Position numbers and translations under genes: made by a program. A model generated the notes under the pieces. It searched no databases. It was not told the origin of the DNA and worked only from the letters and a program-made list of their open reading frames with translations. A stretch of DNA of 64,000 bases from assembly GCA_007258455.2 (NCBI GenBank), contig VDFB02252616.1:119820552-119884551 (forward strand), written 5' to 3'. This document shows, in pieces, positions 33,409-44,575 of the stretch (positions are counted from its first letter, which is position 1; every line of letters begins with the position of its first letter). The stretch comes from Sequoia sempervirens (lineage: Eukaryota > Streptophyta > Pinopsida > Cupressales > Cupressaceae).

Positions 33409-34161
33409 TTATGAAAATTTTGTGGTGTCATAGATGCCCCCTGGTCCAAACATGTCTCCTTCCTCTTGTGAATTTGTGAGGAGAGGAGTTTGAGGTGCCG
33501 CGCAAAAAAATGATGATGATGGATCATGATGGAAAGTGAGAGGAACATTCTTATGTAATGGGTTTTCAAGTATGTTTTGTTCCAATGTGGTATTTTCATC
33601 TAAGTTTTGATTATTAACAAGGGGGTGTTCTTGAATGGCATTGATAAATGTGTGTCCCTTGTTAACATTGGGTTGGGTTGGAGCAAAAGATGTCATAATT
33701 TGCGGAATGTTTTGGGTGATGTTTTTGGATGGGGGTGTAGATGAGATGGGAATGGTGGATGAAATGGGAGGAAAATATGTCTCCACTATGGTACTCATTT
33801 CAAAATATGAAGGTAGTTTGGCCCCTTGCTTTGCTAACTCAAGCATGTATAACAAAGGGTTAAGCCTCATCATGATGTTGATGATTCTATGGTTGTCTAG
33901 ATTTTGGAGCATTTTAGTTATTTCTTCATGAGACATTCCAAAGGTAAGATCCTCTCCTTGGGTTTCTTCTTGCAGATTTTGGGATGATGAGATGGTCAAC
34001 AGATTGCTTGATTTGGCAGGATTTATTTCAATGTTTGTTTGGCTAAGATCACTTGAAGCGGGTGTTTCTTTGTTGGCTTCCATGATTTTCTTGTATTGAG
34101 ATCTAGTTTGAACCATAAAATGAGGATCAATTTTCAAGAATAGAAGAGATGAATCTTTCAT
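33409..34161 (-). CDS. RT2 gag N-terminal ORF (250 aa)
   Basis: Longest open frame in RT2's gag. It has MVQTRSQYKKIMEAN from residue 16, a Met-start motif common at the start of such gag proteins; the Met at residue 16 is the likelier start. It continues with an acidic region, the helix EEITKMLQNLDNHRIINIMM and a Pro/Ser/Thr-rich tail. It joins the Pro-rich linker after a short broken stretch. RT1 has a weaker version at 9864-9487. Confidence 0.6.
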   Translation of the reverse strand: MKDSSLLFLKIDPHFMVQTRSQYKKIMEANKETPASSDLSQTNIEINPAKSSNLLTISSSQNLQEETQGEDLTFGMSHEEITKMLQNLDNHRIINIMMRLNPLLYMLELAKQGAKLPSYFEMSTIVETYFPPISSTIPISSTPPSKNITQNIPQIMTSFAPTQPNVNKGHTFINAIQEHPLVNNQNLDENTTLEQNILENPLHKNVPLTFHHDPSSSFFCAAPQTPLLTNSQEEGDMFGPGGIYDTTKFS

Positions 34162-36916
34162 GATTCTTTGTATTGATCTTTATTTTATGTCCAAAGTAGA
34201 AATTTTTTTAGTATATCTTAAGGATCAAGAGATGATATGGTCATGATGTAAGGGATGAATGGTGTGGATGCTATGGTCCTTTGATCAATCTTGATGAGAG
34301 ATGCTAGGCTCTTTGGGGCTTTCAGATATGTTTCAATTTTTTGATTTTGATTTTCCCTTGGGATTTGTCCTTGATTGATTTTGATTTTGAACAAGTAAAC
34401 CCTAAGATGTTTTGATGATTACCTAAGGGATATATTTGATCAAAGGATGATAATTTAAATATGTGTGGGGAGAAGGATGTATCTACCCACACCTATTCAA
34501 ACAAGATGATAGTTTCACTAAGCATATGAAGAAGGATTCATCTACATATACTAAGCTAAGCAAGATGATTTTGATAACTTTGACTAAGCATATGCAAAAG
34601 AATGCGTCTACACATACCTAGCCAAAGGTGATTTTGATAAAGTTTTCAAGGATTTAGTCTCAATGTTTTTGATGATTTTGATTTTTCCAAAAAAGCCTAG
34701 TATTAAGGATGATTTCAAGATTTCTCCAAAAGGTGATGGTGAGATGATTTTTGTTTTGATGGATGAAGGATGGATGAGAAGATTTTGATTTGCTTTGATC
34801 TAAGATGAACCTAAAAATGACACTTTGTTTGCCTAGACCTAGGAATTGAAGAACACGCGAATGCTTCCTAGAGACCTTTATACCCAAGAAATGATTTTAT
34901 TTGAACATACATTTTCAGATTTTTAACTAATGACTTTTGCTTTAGGATTTGGACTTTTGAAGCTTAAATACACATGAAAGTTCATTTTGCTTAGCTTTTC
35001 TTAATGGCTTTATTTTACCAAAAACACTTTCTTTGATTAAATTTTCAAACTAAGATGTCCAATGCCTAAATTTCTTCAAATCCCACAAGATATGTTATGT
35101 GGAAATTTGATGAAGTCAAGGAAAATGTTTTCCTATTGTTTACTTTAGTAGAAAAATCGAGATGTAATCCAATGTTTAGAAACCTCTAGGGACATGAATC
35201 CCAAGGGCAAGCAATAACATATGGATCGAATCAATTGCATTTGTCTCCAAAAGGGTTTGAAATTTAGATGATGTTAAGTGTTTGTTTTCGAGATGTTTTC
35301 AATCAAGCAATGCATTTTGTAACCCAAGAATAAGGACAATCCTATGGATGTGTAAGACAATATTTGTTGGATTCCCACTTGGAAAATTCCAACTATGCTT
35401 ATCTTTAGTGAATGGTTAGATGCTTGACCCCACTGGCTCCCCTCCACGACACTCACTTATATGGGGCAGCCAAGTATCAATACCCATGAAAATCCCATGG
35501 CATGTTTTCCATTTCTACTAAAAGACCATAAAAGTGTGGGGTGGATTCAGAATGACTATTTTGCACCAACAAATAGATTAAAGGATTTTGGAAAATTCTA
35601 GCACATGGGTTTTAATAAGGACTTTCCATTCGTGGAGATTGACCCATACAACAAGAGTCCCCTTTTAGATCCATCTTATCGGAATCAACTGCGTGATATT
35701 GGCGTTTACTCCAATACCCACATTTATATACCGGTTGGAAATACTCTTGGCTTTAGAGTGTTACTGGTTGAGTCGTTCCCTTGGGTGAGTACTTTTTCCC
35801 CAAGGCAGGCCTTCTAGGATAAAAAAAAGGTGAATAATTAACAATATTCGTAACTCAATCAATCCTTGTTGGAAAAAAAGAGAGAATATACACAACAATG
35901 CCCCTACCCACACTCGCACAAGATGTTCAATTTTAAACCCAAATCGAAGTGTGTAGGTGATTGCTTTGTCTCAACCTAAAATCAGGAAAAGGCCTTTTGA
36001 TTCTCAAAATCTCTATAAAGCATGAGAGAAATGCATACATCCTTTTTCAATGAGGTTAGTTCAAGTAAGCCTTCACAAAAACAAAGTTGCAATTGTTCTT
36101 TTTAAATCCTCAAAGCAAAATGTGAGTTCTTTTTAAGCACCCAAAAGACAAGTGAGAGAAATCTTGTTTAATTTGTTAACCAAAGAAACAAACTCTAGTG
36201 TGTTGTGATCCTAATGTTCATTTTAGCCTTTTGCAAGAAATGGAAAGATTCTTTTTTAAACCTAAATGAAAACTAGTGTCCTAAGAAAGAAGTGATAACA
36301 ATTCCTTAAAAGTGTCAACCAAACACTAAAGTGTTTAAAAACACTTTGATTTGATGAATCATCCCCCTCATGCTTTTCCTTTCATTGTTTTTTCAATTTC
36401 CAACCTATAAGTAAAAAACTAGTCAGATTCTGGAAAATAGAGAGACCAAAAAGCAGAAAATAGAGGACAAATTAATCATTAACCCAAGAGCACATGCTAA
36501 AATTAAATTTCCCCTTTTTACTCCCTTCCAATGTCACAACTCGTAATTGCATCGTAGTTTGATTTCTAAGCGGTGCTCTTACAGCGCCACTTGCCAATCA
36601 ACGTCGCTCTATGTCGGGATAGAGAGCTCAACTCCATTGCATTTTTTGCCCAGTGTCGTAGTTTTCTTCTAGCATCGTAATTTGATATTTTTGAAAATTT
36701 TTGTGAATCAACGAGTCTAGTGGCGAAGTTTATAATTCAAATTTTCTTGGTGGGATGAGTCCAGCGTCGCACTTTGAATTTCCCGTGGTGCTATATAGCG
36801 ACATTGAAGAGACAATGGTGCCAAAATAGCAACGCTAAGCTCCCAGCATTGGAATTTTTTGTGTATGAGAAAAAATGTGGAAATTTTGGGAGAAAGTGAT
36901 AGAGAATGATATCCAA
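34162..36916 (-). other. RT2 5' leader (non-coding)
   Basis: 2.75 kb with no credible gene. Matches the RT1 leader over long stretches (for example 35080-35240, 35340-35830 and 36260-36900). In 34430-34600 three near-repeats of 'gtctacacatacctagcc/aaac...gatgattttgata' occur. 36530-36850 contains many CpG-bearing words (AGCGTCGCA, AACGTCGCTC, GCATCGTAGTTTG). Confidence 0.75.
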
Positions 36917-36933
36917 CCCTCCTTCTAGTGCCA
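36917..36933 (-). other. RT2 putative primer binding site
   Basis: TGGCACTAGAAGGAGGG on the minus strand, starting three bases from the 5' LTR, identical to the RT1 site. The priming tRNA is not assigned. Confidence 0.62.
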
Positions 36934-36935
36934 AA

Positions 36936-38201
36936 TGTGTGAACCCCAATCCTAGTACCTATAAAACAACAAGAATAAATGAGTTAAACAAGAGATTGCA
37001 AGCTAAAACAAGAATTCCCCATGAAATCCATTTACAAACTCAAAGTAGGAAAGAAAACAATGAAAAGCATAATAAAGAGAACAAAATATATTGAATCCTA
37101 ATTTAAATGTGCAAACTCATGTTCCCATGGGGGAATTGGTGCCAATTTGATGTGAAAATTGGACCTTTCCCAATTCCTAAAATGCAAGCTTGATATGTTG
37201 ATGAGGTTGATCCACTTTGTTGATGAAGGATGAGAGATCCAAGCCAAAAATCTGCAAAAACCTAACTAAGAACTCAATGATAATGGATGAAATTTGAGAG
37301 ATATTTGAGCATGGTAACTTTGCATAAATTGTGGATGATCAAATGAGGATATGAACTTTATTTATAGAATGCCAAGATGGATGAATGTCCAAATTTGAGC
37401 AATGGGACTAACATTCATCCAATGGAAAGATGCCACTTGTCAATCTATGAATGGATGAAGGATGTGCAAGATTTGGGATTGTGCCAATAAATGCATATTT
37501 TGAATTTCAAATTTGTTGAAATGACTTGCAAGAGGGAAGGGAAAATGAAATAAATGCCACTACCAAGGAAAAGGACATGTAAGATGAAGTTATTCCTTTG
37601 TTGGATGTACATGTTGACTTGGAATTTTTGAATTCAAATTGAGAGAATATTCCAAAAGATGCCTTGTGAGGAAAATAGAGATTTAATAAATGAATTAAAT
37701 CTATTTTCATGTGCAACTTGCATTATTTAGAGGATGGGACATGAGATGAGATTAAATTAATCAAGGGTTAATTAATTTAATGAGAGGTTAGATGATGTGA
37801 CCTATTTGACTCAAATTTATGGATTTATTTAAATCAAATAAGAGAGGAATATGACAAGAGATTAATTAAATAAGGATTTTGATTTATTTAATTAAAAGAG
37901 ATGGTGTTAGATTAAATCAAACAAGGTTTTAATTTATTTAATTTAATGGGTAGACTTTAGAGATTTAATTAAATTAATTATTTAATTAAATAGGGATAAT
38001 TAGATCAGATGAATTGATTTAATTAACAAGAGAGAGTGACTTAATTAGAAAAATGATTTATTCAATTAAGGGATGAAAGTTAATGAATTTAATCAGATAA
38101 GGAGATTTGATTAAATGGTTAAACCGATGGATGATTCAGAAGAAATGATGTTAGTAGGTCTGGATCAAGTGCACAACGTCAATGATATTTTACGGTCTAC
38201 A
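36936..38201 (-). repeat. RT2 5' LTR
   Basis: Partner of 18947-20234; starts TGTGTGAACCCC, ends GGTCTACA. A minus-strand TATA-like box is at 37357-37367. It differs from the other LTR by small indels, giving 1266 against 1288 bp. Confidence 0.93.
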
Positions 38202-39042
38202 CAACCAAGCAACAACATAGCTCTAGCTTTGGGTATTTCCACTAGGAATCCTTATAGTTTTGTCAACTCAAACATCATATCTCCAAACCCATCACCCTTC
38301 ACAAATTTACAATATAGTAGTCCACTAATACATATATGCTTCGACCTTATACACCTCATTCCCAAAGCACGACAAGCAATGATTATGCCATAAACCAACT
38401 CATGCAAAATGTGACATCCCTTCAACAACAAATATCAACATTGAACCAAAATAAAAATGGATAATCATCACAATATGTCAAAAGAAACCCATTGTCATTG
38501 GAGATATTAAAATCACAAATTCTACAAAACATAGAGGTACCCCACTTTGAGAAATACAATGGTAAAGGAGACCTTCAAAACCATATATCAACATACACAG
38601 CCTTATGTAGTGACTTCATCTTTGAAGATAAGCTCTTGGCTAAAAAAAATCCTAGGTCATTGAAGGACATGGCCTTGGAGTGGGTTTTTTCATTACCCAA
38701 AAACTCAATTCACTCATTTACTAAGCTTGTTGATGCTTTCTTCAACCATTTCCAAGTGCACATTGGTCCTAAGATTAATATATTTGATTTAATGTGATGA
38801 AAACAAAGAGAAGGTGAAAAGTTACAAACTTCATAAGCCATTATCAGTTGATAATATCACAAGTCAACCTAACTCTCCTTGATGTGGACATCCAAATAAT
38901 ATTCATTGAAAACTTTCAAAAAGACATAAGAGAAAAATTCCTATTATAGACATTTCCATCTTTTATAAGTTTGTGCACGATGCTTCATGATTACCAAAAT
39001 TCAATTAATAAATATGAAGGGTTGATCCCACAAAACTAGTTT

Positions 39043-39960
39043 ACAATTCCCTTCATGAAGGAAAATTGCAAAAATTCTCCCAAAAACAAAAATTCGGGTT
39101 TTTAGGGGTTTGCTCAAAGGAGGGTGTTTGAGCGAACCCCTTTTTTGTAGCCAGGTTTGCTCAAACCCCTTTGGCAAGTTTTTCTTATGAAATAAAGGGA
39201 AAATGGAAAAAGGGGGTCCGCTAACCCCACCCCTTCATGCAAACCCCATTTTCCGAAGGGGGTTTGCTTGAAGGGGGTTCACATGAAACCCCCATTTTTA
39301 CCCTTCTCCCCCTCCTCTAGCAATTTTTTGCAAAAATTTTCCTTTCCGAGCTTGGGTTGAAGATGAAAATGGAATCAACTTCACAGACCCAACTGGATGA
39401 TGGTAGTCCTTGAAACGAGCTATCCATCAAATATAATTTTAGTATATTTTGGTTTTATTATGTATTTTTTTTTAGTTAAATAAACATAGGGTTTTCACCA
39501 AAAATCAAGTTCTATGTTCTGCACATGTGGAAAAATAGTAGATTATCAAAAAAAAATTCTGAAAAATATGTTCATGCTAGGTATTGATGTCCTTGATCCA
39601 AAAAAAAAAAGTTGAATTTTGATACATACAAAAAAAGTTATGTTGTATACGGTCTGCCTATGTCTAAATTGTAATTGGTTTGACTTCAAAACTTAATTAA
39701 GAAAAAAATATCCAATAAAACACTATGAAACCAAATGAATGTGCTAGATATCATAGTTACAAATCTAAATTCAAAAAAATTATAATTTTATCCTTCATAG
39801 AAAAGAATTTATGTTGTATATGGTGAACATCACTCTTTAAAAATGGTGTTTACTGTTAAAAAATAGTCTTCAAAGGAGATGGATTTAAAATAAATGCAAT
39901 CTGATTCCAATTTTTTTTAAAAATATATATTTAGAATCTACAAATAAAATGTCACAAATC
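39043..39960. mobile_element. Unclassified 918-bp insert in RT4 gag, 8-bp target duplication
   Basis: ACTAGTTT stands at 39035-39042 and again at 39961-39968, and gag reading is interrupted exactly between them. An 8-bp duplication suits hAT-type DNA transposons, but I see no matching terminal inverted repeats: the ends are acaattcccttcatgaagg and the stretch around aatgtcacaaatc. Inside are a perfect palindrome CCTTCATGAAGG (39050-39061) and G/C-rich hairpins built from 'ggggtttgctcaaa' and its complement (39108-39180). No ORF. The type is uncertain. Confidence 0.6.
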
Positions 39961-41423
39961 ACTAGTTTTCATCATCTTCAAATTCCTCATGGTTTAGCAG
40001 CTATAGGTGCCCGAATTGAAGATTTAGTTAAAAAGATTCAATTCAATGTCTAGTTTGGCCAAAAATTGTAAACCACTATTGTGGGATCACCCAAAGAGAT
40101 ATCTTCATCAAAAATTACTAAGAATTTTTAGCCCACGCAACACAACAATTATCAACAATTTAAGAAGCCAAACAAGAACTTTTAAAAGATAAATCTATCC
40201 CAAAAAAACCATGTCGAACCTCAAGTTGCTACCCTAAGCTCTACCCAATACCAATTTAGACCCAGGGATAGGAAATTTACTCCATTACCTCATTCCCTCC
40301 ATTCAATCATGTTGCAAATTTTGAATAAGAACCTAATTCGTTTACCTCTGGTCAAACCTATGGATACAACCAAACCCTCACCACCAAATTATAACCCACA
40401 TGCTTTTTGCCAATATCATCGACAAAGTGGACATGACACAGAATGATGCATGTGTCTTAAACATCAAGTGTAAGACATTGATTCTAATCATATCTAGTTG
40501 GGAGGTGTTAATGGAAAAGGAAATAAGTCAGCTGCCCCACCCAACCAAAATTTTCAAATTTTCACCAACCCAATGCCAAATATCTCAACCAACTTTGTGA
40601 AATCTAGTGAAGTCAAGAATGATGTGATGAATGTTGATAATATTGAGGGTATGCATGATAAGAGTGATAATGAGGATGATCTATATGAAATGGTTACTCA
40701 TAGACGTTCAACCTCATAAGGTCCAAACCAATTTGTTACCTAACAATGCTTTCACACATATTGATGCCTCTATACATGCACCCGATGGTCCTCTCTATAC
40801 CTTCAGATGAATTAATGATAAGCCCAAAACTGGGATATTTATTGATCCTGTGTGTGTAGAGAATGTGATCATCAAGGAATTATTGTTTGTGTGTGAACTT
40901 TATCAAGATTCTTACGAATAATTGAAAGCATGGATAATAACACATAATGGTTTTTCTCACCCTACGATAGGTTTGATCACTCTTCCATTAAAAGTTGGAC
41001 CAAAGCAATTAGATGTCTCATTCTCCATCATATCATCATCAAAACAATTTCATGTGAAGCTAGGCTACCCATGGTTATGCTCCATCTCGTCGGTTCCTCA
41101 CAAGTGCATAAAATTCCCCTTTGAAAATGAGATATTTACAATGCATCATAGTGGATTCAATCCTTTGTCTTCTCGTGGGAATTTTTCATTGAATTTAGTT
41201 TGGCCTAAACCTATGGATCCTATAAAGCCTCGTGAATATTTCTTTTTCAAGTCATATCAAAATTTCAAGGAAAAACACATAGCAAAATTATCTCTTAGCA
41301 ATATTCCTAAGTTTGATAGGTCCATGGTTGTTCTTTCTCTCCAGCCCATCATTGATGAACCTATGATTGAGCCAAAAAATCTTCCAAGTAACTAAGGTAA
41401 GTAAAACATGGTCCCTCCACCAC

Positions 41424-41428
41424 TTTCC
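41424..41428. repeat. RT3 target-site duplication, left (TTTCC)
   Basis: TTTCC here and at 63607-63611 flank RT3 exactly. Joining the outer sequences keeps RT4's frame (…PPPLS then YEIPRDNKM). Confidence 0.92.
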
Positions 41429-42119
41429 TATCACACCCCATTATGTATTTACCTATTCACTATTATTGTGCTAGGGTAAAATATTTCATGTGTGAATGTA
41501 CTTTGAATTTTGATTGACAATATATGTGCTTGCACTTTGTTATCAATGAATTATGAATTAATGTTATTTCATTTAATGTTATGTGATGGAATGTATATAT
41601 CAAATACATGGTTATTGAATTGGATATTCTAACTATGGATAAATATTATGTTAAAGCATATTTGTTGAACAACTAACTACTCTGGGAATATGTTAGTTGG
41701 ATGCAGGTGCATGTTCAATCCTCCATGTGGAGGGGAAGTATCACTCAGGAGAAGAACTTGGTCGGGTAACTAGTAACATACCCTAACTAAGCTTACACAC
41801 ACACTCATAGTAGAATGGTTGAGTCAAGTTATTGTGTTGGGAAATGGTAAGTCATCCTTTAGTATGATGTGTTTGCATTAGTAAGGGTCTCGATTACTGT
41901 TGAATGTATTCTTGGATGATGTTTAAGTGTTTGGGGCTTATGAGTTCTTCCTTATGTTACTATGCTTTATTGATGTGGTGAACACATGATGAATTTATGT
42001 ATATGTATGCATATGCATGTTGACAATAGACCATACGCATGAAGGAACATGTACATGAGAGTACATAGGTAGACATACCTATGCATGCTTATGAACGGGT
42101 TGCTTATGAGCATGGTGTT

Positions 42120-42530
42120 ATCAAACAAACAATATGACATGTATGTGTATATGTATATACATACATCGCACGTATGTTTCCTATCAATAAGATAGTAATT
42201 GTTGATGTGCTTTATTATGCAATCGAATGTATATATAAGATATATACATATATACATATGTATACATGTGTTGATATATACGTATGTGTGACAAACATAA
42301 AAATGTCCATACAAACATATCAATATATGTATACGTACGTATACATGTACATAGAGGAATATATATATATATATATATATACTTGATTGACATGGAATAT
42401 ATATATTAGTATATATATACATATACATATATATATGACATAGTGTTAAGGCTATTCGTAGACTTATATATATATGTGTGTGTGTGTGTGTACATGTATA
42501 TATATAAATACATATTTAATAATATATATG
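42120..42530. repeat. AT/GT microsatellite zone in RT3 5' LTR
   Basis: Runs of (AT)n at 42361-42380, acatatac words and a (GT)n run at 42475-42490. The 3' LTR has a shorter or different array at 61200-61640, showing independent repeat-length change since insertion. Confidence 0.88.
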
Positions 42531-43211
42531 ATTAATATAGGTTGATTTGTATATATGTTATGCAAGTATTAAAGGCCGATTAATACATATGTTTGATATT
42601 TGATAAAGGACGATATGAATTAAAATCTTTGTTCGATACCATAGCATGATGCATCGTTGTTTGGTAACTAGTGCATTACTTTATATTGGAACATTTATTA
42701 TCCAAATGATATTAAGTGATGGAAATGTTAAGTTGGTTGTGTAAAGTGTTTTGAATGCATAATATGGGAATAGCTAATAGCAATATAAACGTGTTGGTCA
42801 AAGCATAGTTGAATGCTATTTAAGTGGAGTCGATTCATCCTCCTTTGTCGAATAAAGAGACTATGACCAAGTCGATATAGAATATGTGTTGCCTATAAGT
42901 GGAGGAATATTTCTTTGGTAAAACTATGCCAAAGTAATAGGTAAAAGGCTACAAACTGGCGCCATTTTATGAATGCTCTATTTCTGTAGAGGTCTATCTT
43001 GTATGCAAGTCAATTCTCATCTTTTAGGCATGTACATTTTTGAATTAGTCTTGAGCTACTTTCAAGCAAAGGAAATCGATCTATTGCACCATCAGTTGAG
43101 TAAGGTTATAGAATTTTGTCGCCTTAATTCCAAGATAGTTGAGTTGATTTGCATGGTGCGTGGTGTCGAATTGCTTACCCATTTTGTAGGCATCATTGAC
43201 TCATCTTTTAG

Positions 43212-43220
43212 TATAAATAG
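43212..43220 (+). promoter_or_regulatory. TATA box of RT3 5' LTR promoter
   Basis: TATAAATAG preceded by AT-poor sequence and followed by AGGAGTCGATTG; the same box lies at 62307-62315 in the other LTR. Its position, about 1.3 kb before the LTR end, would give an R region within the LTR. Prediction from motif alone. Confidence 0.55.
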
Positions 43221-44506
43221 AGGAGTCGATTGTTCATTTGGGATGGATTATTATTATTATTACTATTTTGCATTTCCATTTTTTTGCATATATTTTGAGA
43301 GCATAGAGTTACATTGTGAGAGCATTGAGTTGTCTTGTGAAGGAGGACATAGTGAAGCATCGCTTTGAGAGGAAAAGTGAAGGATAGCAAGTTGTCTTGG
43401 AAGGTTGTGCATCAAGTCAGACAATTGGGTCAAGCATAATACAAGCATGAGAATCTAGTCTTCTCTTATTTGTCTTTATTTATGAAAGAATGTGTTTCAA
43501 ATGCTTTGATTGAAACTACTTGAGAATTCTTGCATTAGGAATTCATAGCATTTGCTTTGGAAAGGAAAAAGAAGTTGTTTTATGTTATTCTATGAAAGTG
43601 CTTGTATTTACTCCATAATAGGAAGGATTGTTTTTCATTAGTATAACTATACTAGGAATGATTAAACAAGGATAGATTAAGGGTTATTCATGGCTAAGTT
43701 ATTTGATTATAATAGATAGTGTGCAAGTTATACCTGGGATTTGATTATCCATTGAAGGGAGGGTAACTTGTATTTACACTTTATAGGTAGAAATGCCATT
43801 TGATTCTGTGGGAAAGGGAATAGGATGTTTCTACGGTTAAAGACTACCCATAGAAGGAAATGCCTATACATAGATTATAATGGCCTTAAGTCAAATTGAG
43901 CATGAGTAGTGTATGTGAGTAGGATGACTATCACTCAAAGTTTTGGGTGAGAACACTTTGGCCAAAGTAGTGTGATTTCCTTTGGCTCCACTATCAATTA
44001 ACCGTGATCCATTTATGCATGCTAGTCCAAGATTATAGGATTTACAAGTTCTAGACATGTAGGACACAACACTAAGCTCAGAATGGTTGTCGTTATGAGG
44101 TTACTCCACCAATCTCTTCGTCGAAGGGTAGGGCCATCTATCGTATGATAGATGTGTGGGGGACTGCATATGATTCCATGGTTGGCAGAAAAGCTCTTGA
44201 GTGATGCTTCTCCTCCTTAGCAGGCGAAAGAAGAACAAGATTTGAAAGGATATTCCTGGACCATCTATATCTATTGCTTTGAAGCTTGGTTGAGCTATGT
44301 ATGTACTTTGTACACTCTTTGGAATATTGTATTATGTGGAATATTATATTGGAATGGAATCAATGTTGATTATTGTTATGTCATCTATGTTCATTGTTCT
44401 CTATTATGAAATTTTTTTATGGCAATGGTTAAGTTACATAGTTTTATTTACTTGAAAGTGAAAACTTAGGAAATTTTACTATTATAAATGAGTGGCATGT
44501 TACATG

Positions 44507-44518
44507 TGGTATTAGAGC
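44507..44518 (+). other. RT3 primer binding site (tRNA-iMet type)
   Basis: TGGTATTAGAGC, two bases after the LTR; one mismatch from the standard TGGTATCAGAGC complement of initiator tRNA-Met. RT5 keeps the standard form. Confidence 0.9.
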
Positions 44519-44575
44519 TACCAGGTTTAGCTCTGGAACCTATGAGCTCATCATACTTTTTGTCCAACGTTATCT

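Larger units (their letters stand above)
18947..38201 (-). mobile_element. RT2: giant Tat/Ogre-type Ty3/gypsy retrotransposon, 19.3 kb
   Basis: LTRs of 1288 and 1266 bp (18947-20234, 36936-38201) bound an interior read right to left: leader, gag, protease, reverse transcriptase, RNase H plus a second RNase H-like domain, then integrase. This order is Ty3/gypsy, and the second RNase H with the CxxH-type gag finger points to the Tat/Ogre group. About 5.6 kb lies between integrase and the 3' LTR and carries an antisense PMD pseudogene. All ORFs are broken and catalytic residues are lost. The flanking five bases (AATGG on the left, CAACC on the right) do not match, so the ends may be recombinant. 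Confidence 0.92.
38202..41428 (+). pseudogene. RT4: Tat-like gag/protease remnant, 5' part (host of RT3)
   Basis: 38492-38797 reads EVPHFEKYNGKGDLQNHIST, then SLKDMALEWVFSLPKNSIHSF, a gag capsid domain. LCTMLHDYQ and a broken LIPQN segment follow (about 38970-39040), then after an insert IPHGLAAIGARIEDLVKKI (about 39985) and a finger FCQYHRQSGHDTE..C (about 40410). 40922-41395 carries LPLKVGPKQLDVSFSI and VKLGYPWLCSISSVPHKCIKF, the C-terminal half of a retropepsin. The reading continues past RT3 at 63612. Its own 5' LTR and leader are missing: RT2's LTR abuts it directly. Degraded throughout. Confidence 0.8.
41429..44504 (+). repeat. RT3 5' LTR
   Basis: Begins TATCACACCCC (the other LTR keeps TGTCACACCCC) and ends GTTACA. 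It has an AT microsatellite zone (42120-42530) and, near its 3' third, a TATA box followed by a conserved region that continues to the LTR end. It codes for nothing convincing; the frames at 42000-42430 are microsatellite artefacts. Confidence 0.93.

Noticed and set aside
39095..39180. Possible interstitial telomere repeat (gggtttttagggg)
   Set aside because: Only a single degenerate TTTAGGG-like word; the rest are ggggtttgctcaaa hairpins, not a telomeric array.
41967..42428. 153-aa frame of Tyr/Ile repeats, possibly membrane-like
   Set aside because: AT/GT microsatellite in the RT3 LTR; not preserved in the other LTR.
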